The translations under genes were made by a program, and so were the position numbers. Below are positions 59,430-64,000 of a DNA stretch of 64,000 nt, one piece after another; positions within the stretch are counted from its first letter, which is position 1; each line of letters starts with the position of its first letter. This DNA is from an uncultured Bacteroides sp. Its GTDB lineage: Bacteria > Bacteroidota > Bacteroidia > Bacteroidales > Bacteroidaceae. The notes under the pieces were generated by a model. That model made no database searches. It saw nothing but the letters and a program-made list of their open reading frames with translations, and had not been told where the DNA came from. Location: NCBI GenBank assembly GCA_948847595.1, contig CAQOGY010000003.1, positions 248,001-312,000 on the forward strand, read 5' to 3'.

Positions 59430-60599
59430 ATGTATTTATGCGAACAAACTTGGCGCTGGTACGGCCCTAACGACCCAGTAAGCTTGTGGGATATTAAACA
59501 AGCGGGCGCTACCGGTATAGTAAATGCTCTTCATCACATTCCGAACGGTGAAGTATGGACAGTGGAAGAAATCATGAAGCGTAAGCAAATGATTGAAGAA
59601 GTAGGTCTGACGTGGTCTGTTGTAGAAAGTGTACCTGTACACGAACATATCAAGACACAGACAGGCGACTTCATGAAATATATCGAAAACTATAAAGAAA
59701 GCATCCGTAATCTGGCGAAATGCGGCGTAATGGTAGTTACTTACAATTTCATGCCTGTATTGGACTGGACACGTACCGACCTTGCCTATACAATGCCCGA
59801 CGGTTCTAAAGCCCTTCGTTTTGAAAAAGCGGCTTTCGTAGCTTTCGACCTTTTCATCCTGAAACGCCCGAACGCAGAAAAAGACTATACTCCTGAAGAA
59901 ATCGCCAAAGCAAAAGCCCGTTTCGAGCAAATGAGCGAAGACGACAAGAATCTCTTGGTTCGCAATATGATTGCCGGACTTCCGGGGTCTGAAGAAAGCT
60001 TCACAGTAGAACAGTTCCAGGAAGCGCTTGACCGTTACAACGACATTGATGCTGAAAAGCTTCGTTCCAACTTGATTTTCTTTTTGAAAGAAATTGCTCC
60101 CGTTGCCGATGAGGTAGGAGTGAAGCTGGTGATTCACCCGGACGACCCTCCTTATACAATCTTAGGCCTGCCGCGTATTCTGAGTACGGAAGAAGATTTC
60201 AAGAAACTGATTGAAGCCGTACCTAACGAATCCAATGGTCTTTGCCTGTGCACAGGTTCTTTCGGAGTACGTGCTGACAATGACCTTGCCGGTATGATGG
60301 AACGTTTCGGTGATCGTGTGAACTTCGTACACTTGCGCAGTACACAGCGTGACGAAGAAGGAAACTTCTACGAAGCTAACCACCTGGAAGGAAACGTAGA
60401 TATGTACAACGTAATGAAAGCTCTTATTCTTCTGCAACAACGTCGCAAATGCTCTATTGCTATGCGTCCCGACCACGGACATCAGATGATTGATGACTTG
60501 AAGAAGAAAACAAACCCGGGATATTCTTGCTTGGGCCGCCTTCGCGGATTGGCGGAGCTTCGTGGTTTGGAAATGGGTATCGCTAAGTCTATCCTCTAA
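59430..60599 (+). CDS. uxuA: D-mannonate dehydratase UxuA
   Basis: Mn-dependent dehydratase of 389 aa converting D-mannonate to 2-keto-3-deoxygluconate in glucuronate breakdown. Recognisable blocks are QTWRWYGPNDPVSLWDIKQAGATGIVNALHHIPNGEVW, VESVPVHEHIKT, YNFMPVLDWTRTDL, KLVIHPDDPP, CLCTGSFGVRADNDL, NFVHLRSTQR and IAMRPDHGHQM, which hold the metal-binding His, Cys, Asp and Glu. Length equals the family norm. Third gene of the LacI-controlled operon; a hairpin terminator follows. Confidence 0.96.
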   Translation: MYLCEQTWRWYGPNDPVSLWDIKQAGATGIVNALHHIPNGEVWTVEEIMKRKQMIEEVGLTWSVVESVPVHEHIKTQTGDFMKYIENYKESIRNLAKCGVMVVTYNFMPVLDWTRTDLAYTMPDGSKALRFEKAAFVAFDLFILKRPNAEKDYTPEEIAKAKARFEQMSEDDKNLLVRNMIAGLPGSEESFTVEQFQEALDRYNDIDAEKLRSNLIFFLKEIAPVADEVGVKLVIHPDDPPYTILGLPRILSTEEDFKKLIEAVPNESNGLCLCTGSFGVRADNDLAGMMERFGDRVNFVHLRSTQRDEEGNFYEANHLEGNVDMYNVMKALILLQQRRKCSIAMRPDHGHQMIDDLKKKTNPGYSCLGRLRGLAELRGLEMGIAKSIL

Positions 60600-60631
60600 T
60601 TAGAGTACATAATTAGCATTATTATAATAAG

Positions 60632-60676
60632 AAACACTACGGCTATTATTGATTGATAATAGTTGTAGTGTTTTTT
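60632..60676 (+). terminator. terminator of the uxuA operon
   Basis: AAACACTAC-g-GCTATTAT and ATAATAGT-TGTAGTGTTT pair around TGATTG and run into TTTTTT. Confidence 0.8.
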
Positions 60677-60717
60677 ATTTGGTCTTTTTCGTTGCCGCCG
60701 GTTGAGGAATAATTGAA

Positions 60718-61281
60718 TTAATCGAATAAATCTCCGATGTGCGTATCTTTATCAGCTTTTTTTGCCGGTTTCGTTTTCTTCGGTTCGGGAATAATTTGCA
60801 TTGCAATTTGGGCACAGGCTTCGGCATCAGCAAGTGCGTGGTGGTGATTCTCCAAGTTATATCCGCATTGCTCTGCTACTGTATGTAGTTGATGATTGGG
60901 CAGCTCCTTTCCGAAAACTTTCCTCGAAGTACGGCAAGTACAATAAAACTTATAATTGGGATAAGTCATATCATACAATTCGTGAACCGCACGGAGACAA
61001 CCTTCATCAAAAGGACTGTTGTGGGCTACAAGCGGCAATCCATCTATCAACGGCTTGATTTCCGCCCATACATCGGGGAAATCTTCCGCTTCTATCGTAT
61101 CGTCATAAGTTAATCCGTGAATAGCTGTCGTCCATTGTGTGTAGTAATTGGGGGTGGGACGAATCAGGCGATAGATTTTATTCACAATCTTACCATCCCT
61201 TACAATGACAACACCGACACTGCATACACTGGTGCGCTTGCCGTTGGCTGTTTCAAAGTCGATTGCTGCAAAGTTTCTCAT
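60718..61281 (-). CDS. DnaQ-like DEDDh 3'-5' exonuclease
   Basis: Exonuclease of 187 aa. ExoI is NFAAIDFETANGKRTSVCSVGVV (D-x-E), ExoII PLVAHNSPFDEGCL, and ExoIII HHALADAEACAQIAMQI with the His and final Asp. This is the proofreading-type fold, as in DNA polymerase III epsilon or stand-alone RNase T-like proteins. The C-terminus ends in a Lys-rich tail (KKTKPAKKADKD) and LFD, which could be a beta-clamp or nucleic-acid contact. A TACATTTG -7 box lies at 61304-61311 on the minus strand. Confidence 0.92.
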   Translation of the reverse strand: MRNFAAIDFETANGKRTSVCSVGVVIVRDGKIVNKIYRLIRPTPNYYTQWTTAIHGLTYDDTIEAEDFPDVWAEIKPLIDGLPLVAHNSPFDEGCLRAVHELYDMTYPNYKFYCTCRTSRKVFGKELPNHQLHTVAEQCGYNLENHHHALADAEACAQIAMQIIPEPKKTKPAKKADKDTHIGDLFD

Positions 61282-61303
61282 TAATCCTGTTGTTTTTTGA
61301 ATA

Positions 61304-61341
61304 CAAATGTATTGAATTAGAATTTATTCTTTCTATTTTTG
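61304..61341. promoter_or_regulatory. divergent promoter pair between exonuclease and AraC genes
   Basis: Minus strand: TACATTTG (61304-61311) for the exonuclease. Plus strand: ATTG (61311-61314), 19 bp, TATTTTTG (61334-61341) for the AraC gene. The two elements share one base. Confidence 0.5.
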
Positions 61342-61358
61342 CCTGATAAAATATATCA

Positions 61359-62183
61359 ATGTACACAGAATATCAGCCCTCTCATTTGCTTGCTCCCTAT
61401 ATTGATAATTATTGGGAACTGAAAGGTACTCCGGAATATGGGATGCGTATCCATATCCTGCCGGATGGCTGTACCGATTTTATTTTTACGCTGGGAGAGG
61501 TAGCCGAGACAGTGGAGAAGGAAAGTCTGATTATGCAACCTTATCGTTCTTACTTTGTAGGGCCGATGACAAAATTCTCCGAACTGGTCACTTATGCCGA
61601 ATCCGTTCATATGTTTGGTATCCGCTTTCTTCCTTGCGGGTTGTCCTGTTTCACAAAATTGCCTTTGCATGAGTTTGTGAACAGTAGAATCAATACCAAG
61701 GAAATGAGGGCAGTTTTTGATGACACTTTTGTTGAAAGGCTATGCGGGCAGGAGCACATAGAGGGACGGATACAGTTGGTGGAAGGGTATTTGCTGGCGT
61801 ATTTGGCTCGTCATTACCAGTCCGCCGATTCCCATGTCGCCATGGCGGTGAATATGATTAACCAGTCCGGCGGTAAACGTTCTGTTCGTAGCCTGATGGA
61901 CGAAATTTGTTTGTGCCAGCGTCATTTCGAACGGAAGTTCAAGCATTACACCGGATACACTCCTAAAGAGTACAGCCGCATTATCAAATTCAAGAATGCT
62001 GTGGAACTCTTGAGAAATACCGCATCTTCCAATCTGCTGACTACGGCGATTAACGCAGGATATTACGATTTGGCACATTTCTCAAAAGAGATTAAGTCCT
62101 TGTCGGGCAGTACTCCCACGTCATTTCTTTCGCTTACCGTACCGGAAGATACGACGCTGACTTATATCGAACCCGGAAAGTAG
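61359..62183 (+). CDS. AraC-family transcriptional regulator
   Basis: Regulator of 274 aa. The N-terminal ~150 residues (YQPSHLLAPYIDNYWELKG, HILPDGCTDFIFTLG, FVGPMTKFSELVTY, GIRFLPCGL) match the DUF6597-type ligand domain of Bacteroidetes AraC proteins. The C-terminal AraC helix-turn-helix pair is RSLMDEICLCQRHFERKFKHYTGYTPKEYSRIIKF and LLTTAINAGYYDLAHFSKEIKSLSGSTPTSFL. A PNPOx-like gene follows on the same strand and may be a target. Confidence 0.92.
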   Translation: MYTEYQPSHLLAPYIDNYWELKGTPEYGMRIHILPDGCTDFIFTLGEVAETVEKESLIMQPYRSYFVGPMTKFSELVTYAESVHMFGIRFLPCGLSCFTKLPLHEFVNSRINTKEMRAVFDDTFVERLCGQEHIEGRIQLVEGYLLAYLARHYQSADSHVAMAVNMINQSGGKRSVRSLMDEICLCQRHFERKFKHYTGYTPKEYSRIIKFKNAVELLRNTASSNLLTTAINAGYYDLAHFSKEIKSLSGSTPTSFLSLTVPEDTTLTYIEPGK

Positions 62184-62229
62184 ACAGGTAAAAGTCGATT
62201 TTTTACAATAGAAAAGAACTTCATGCCGT

Positions 62230-62237
62230 TATCTTTG
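62230..62237 (+). promoter_or_regulatory. -7 element of the PNPOx-like gene
   Basis: TATCTTTG about 28 nt before the ATG; no consensus -33. Confidence 0.45.
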
Positions 62238-62264
62238 CAACCGTAATATAAATCCAATAAGATT

Positions 62265-62681
62265 ATGTCAACAAAAACAATGAAAGAGAAAGCAACCGAG
62301 TTGTTGCAGAGATGTGAAGTTGTAGTGCTTGCTTCTATAAATAAAGAAGGGTATCCCCGCCCTGTGCCGATGAGCAAGATTACAGCAGAGGGGATTTCTA
62401 CTATTTGGATGTCTACCGGAGCGGACTCATTAAAGACTATCGACTTTCGTAAGAACCCGAAAGCCGGATTATGTTTTCAGGATAAGGGAGACAGCGTAGC
62501 CTTAACGGGAACGGTGGAAGTGGTAACGGACGAGAAAATGAAAAAGGAACTTTGGCAGGACTGGTTTATCGAGCATTTCCCCGGCGGCCCTACCGACCCG
62601 GGCTATGTACTGCTGAAATTTGAATCGAATCACGCGACTTATTGGATTGAAGGGACATTTATTCATAAGAAACTGGACTAG
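62265..62681 (+). CDS. pyridoxamine-5'-phosphate-oxidase-like flavin-binding protein
   Basis: Protein of 138 aa with the split-barrel FMN-binding fold: KATELLQRCEVVVLASINKEGYPRPVPMSKI, TIWMSTGADSLKTIDFRKNPKAGLCF, VALTGTVEVVTDEKMKKELW and FEPNHATYWI-type end (here KFESNHATYWIEGTF). These general-stress-protein-26-like proteins bind FMN, F420 or heme; the substrate is unknown. It is 81 bp after the AraC gene with its own -7 box. Confidence 0.88.
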   Translation: MSTKTMKEKATELLQRCEVVVLASINKEGYPRPVPMSKITAEGISTIWMSTGADSLKTIDFRKNPKAGLCFQDKGDSVALTGTVEVVTDEKMKKELWQDWFIEHFPGGPTDPGYVLLKFESNHATYWIEGTFIHKKLD

Positions 62682-62718
62682 CCACTTCATACAGCCCTAT
62701 TCCCGTGGAATATGGAAA

Positions 62719-62773
62719 TAAAAAAAGAGAAACATCCTTTTTTTCCAAAGAAGAATGTCTCTCTCTTTTTTTG
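62719..62773. terminator. bidirectional terminator between convergent genes
   Basis: AAAAAAAGAGAAACAT and ATGTCTCTCTCTTTTTTT pair over about 16 bp with two mismatches; A-runs on one side and T-runs on the other serve both strands. Confidence 0.7.
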
Positions 62774-62815
62774 ATGATACTTGGATAGATAATATATCTA
62801 TTCTCCGTGCTTCAT

Positions 62816-63091
62816 TTAGAATTCAAACTTCTCCAGTTTCATTTCAGCTAATTCCTGAATGATACCTACATACTTGGCAAAATGAGCGGATTTCTCGTGA
62901 GCAGCCAATACTTCAGCATTCTGCCATGTTTCACAAATCATGAAAACGTCGTGGCGGGTACTGCTTTCGAAAGTATCATAAGCAATGCATCCTTCTTCCT
63001 TCAAAGAACAAGCAGTCAGTTCCTTAGCTGCTTCAATCGCTTTTTCGCGGTTTGTCTCGCTTACACGGACAAAAACATTCAATCTTATCAT
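62816..63091 (-). CDS. antibiotic-biosynthesis-monooxygenase-like (quinol monooxygenase) protein
   Basis: ABM-fold dimeric alpha-beta protein of 91 aa from MIRLNVFVRVSETNREKAIEAAKEL. A longer in-frame start is excluded because the -7 box TATCTTTG at 63152-63159 lies inside it. The blocks SLKEEGCIAYDTFESSTRHDVFMICETWQNAEVLAAHEKSAHF carry the family's E-x-W and HxxxxHF motif, as in YgiN-type quinol monooxygenases. Physiological substrate unknown. Confidence 0.85.
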   Translation of the reverse strand: MIRLNVFVRVSETNREKAIEAAKELTACSLKEEGCIAYDTFESSTRHDVFMICETWQNAEVLAAHEKSAHFAKYVGIIQELAEMKLEKFEF

Positions 63092-63422
63092 AGTCTTTAT
63101 TATTAAATGATTAAAAATAGCTTTATCACATCTTTGTGAGTAAATCGTAGGCAAAGATACTATTTTTGTGCTTTTTGAGACTGCTTGTTCTTTAAATTTC
63201 ACCAAAACGTCATATAATCATAAAAAACGATTATATTTGCCCCTGAAATCAAAAAATAACTATTTTGGGCGCAACTCTTAAATTTGTTCTGGCTTAATAT
63301 TAGCCTCACGAACCACAGGCTAATTTCTTTCGTTTGAGTAATTCCACTCGAACCGGTTTTTCATTTTGTTATTTTTATTATTTACTGCATGGTTTTTCGG
63401 AACATATGCGATATGAAAACGA
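63092..63422. other. 331-bp intergenic region before the rteC homologue
   Basis: It holds the minus-strand -7 box of the ABM gene (63152-63159) and a plus-strand TATATTTG at 63231-63238 inside a perfect 8-bp inverted repeat ATATAATC/GATTATAT. A TTAGCCT/AGGCTAA hairpin lies near 63303-63326. No gene is seen. Confidence 0.5.
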
Positions 63423-64000
63423 ATGGAAAATTTCGTAAGAAACAATAAGCTAAGCATAGAAAAAGAGATTGAACGAATTGAGCGCCAGCCGATTGCCCCA
63501 CTTGATAAGATAAAACAGATTATTGATGTCATACAGACCTCACTTATTCTGTTGAAGTCAACCGTTGCCGAATATCAATTCTCGAATTCAGCAGAAGAGA
63601 TTTTTTTCTTTAAAACCTGGAAGCCGCAAATTTCCGGGCTATTGATGTTTTATGTCCGCTTGTATCAGATTGAAAAGAAACGTATTGGAGAATCTCCGTC
63701 TTCCCAATGCAAATCTCTGAAGTCGGAACTGGAGAATTTGAGGAAATACTTCCTGAATAATCCCTTTTATGATTATTACCGTACTGGCAGGACGGAACTC
63801 GATGAACAATATTTTGTCAGAAGAAACTATGACATTCTAGCAGATACCCGTTTCGGCTTATTGGACAGGGATTCTTCTTTTACTACCCTGCATGATTCAA
63901 GTGTGGCGGAAATCATAGCCAACAATCGTCTGGCGGAATATCTTTCTGCTGAAATAGAGATATTATCAGACGAGCTTCATCTGAAACTCGCTTCAATAGT
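63423..64000 (+). CDS. RteC-family protein, 3' end outside the window
   Basis: Open from ATG at 63423 to the window end (192 codons, no stop). The protein begins MENFVRNNKLSIEKEIERIE and contains ELENLRKYFLNNPFYDYYRTGRTELDEQYFVRRNYD, the RteC signature ('F----FYRYYRTG-T-LDE-YF-R'). RteC in CTnDOT-type conjugative transposons promotes excision under tetracycline control, but many Bacteroides carry chromosomal relatives of unknown role. The upstream starts are closed by stops within 12 codons. Gene context to the right is not available. Confidence 0.85.
   Translation, partial: MENFVRNNKLSIEKEIERIERQPIAPLDKIKQIIDVIQTSLILLKSTVAEYQFSNSAEEIFFFKTWKPQISGLLMFYVRLYQIEKKRIGESPSSQCKSLKSELENLRKYFLNNPFYDYYRTGRTELDEQYFVRRNYDILADTRFGLLDRDSSFTTLHDSSVAEIIANNRLAEYLSAEIEILSDELHLKLASI

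Noticed and set aside
1..64000. tRNA, rRNA, tmRNA genes and CRISPR arrays
   Set aside because: Looked for cloverleaf-like segments, conserved rRNA strings and regularly spaced repeats while reading; none found. The only tandem repeat is the two-copy 16-mer at 21356-21392.

Overview
The window looks like a chromosomal segment of a gut Bacteroides, probably close to the B. thetaiotaomicron / B. ovatus group. The reasons are two and a half SusC/SusD-type outer-membrane systems, many promoters of the Bacteroidetes type (-33 TTTG, -7 TAnnTTTG), weak Shine-Dalgarno sequences, a fused bioB-bioA gene and an RteC-family gene at the right edge. No rRNA, tRNA or CRISPR array was seen.

Layout. 1-6.4 kb: end of a polysaccharide-utilisation locus (SusC fragment, SusD, GH33-type sialidase, PKD/LamG surface lipoprotein). 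6.5-9.05 kb: small membrane protein, HAD phosphatase, Nudix hydrolase, Crp-type regulator. 9.8-15.3 kb: a TonB receptor whose reading frame begins with an HU-like segment, followed by two overlapping LytS-type kinase genes (the first lacks the phospho-acceptor His and the N-box Asn) and a LytTR regulator. 15.3-16.3 kb: DUF202 protein and TrxP-like thioredoxin. 16.4-20.0 kb: RNA-repair operon (RtcB, ATP-dependent RNA ligase, HD-polynucleotide kinase). 20.1-23.0 kb: GNAT-YoaP protein, a palindrome-rich intergenic region, and L-lactate permease with an attenuator-like hairpin. 23.2-27.0 kb: a three-subunit biotin-dependent acyl-CoA carboxylase. 27.1-29.9 kb: PAS hybrid histidine kinase and a small membrane protein. 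29.9-35.8 kb: biotin operon bioBA-bioF-bioG-bioC-bioD, which makes the cofactor used by the adjacent carboxylase. 35.9-41.8 kb: DUF4421 protein and a stand-alone SusC/SusD pair.

41.9-55.4 kb is an accessory island bounded by an exact 18-bp direct repeat (TTAATATAATGCGCTTTG). It holds a compact minus-strand operon with no system name I recognise: a 2-TM helical protein, a 4-TM protein, a glycine-zipper protein, a membrane-associated Hsp70-like ATPase, a HerA/FtsK-like ATPase, a large protein with a WHH-type HNH nuclease motif plus an HEGRH zincin motif, a tightly coupled 93-aa protein (possible immunity), a DUF1232 protein and a YbjN/Sel1-like protein. Behind the operon promoter lie IS5 and ISAs1 transposase remnants and one intact IS5-family element. 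This is the best candidate for an undescribed system in the window, perhaps an envelope-associated defence or toxin-delivery machine. That role is inferred from gene content alone.

55.4-64 kb: Fsr-like MFS exporter, YtxH-like protein, a LacI regulator with two palindromic operator candidates controlling a mannonate/hexuronate pair (SDR oxidoreductase and uxuA), DEDDh exonuclease, AraC regulator, PNPOx-like flavoprotein, antibiotic-biosynthesis-monooxygenase-like protein, and the start of an rteC homologue cut by the window end.
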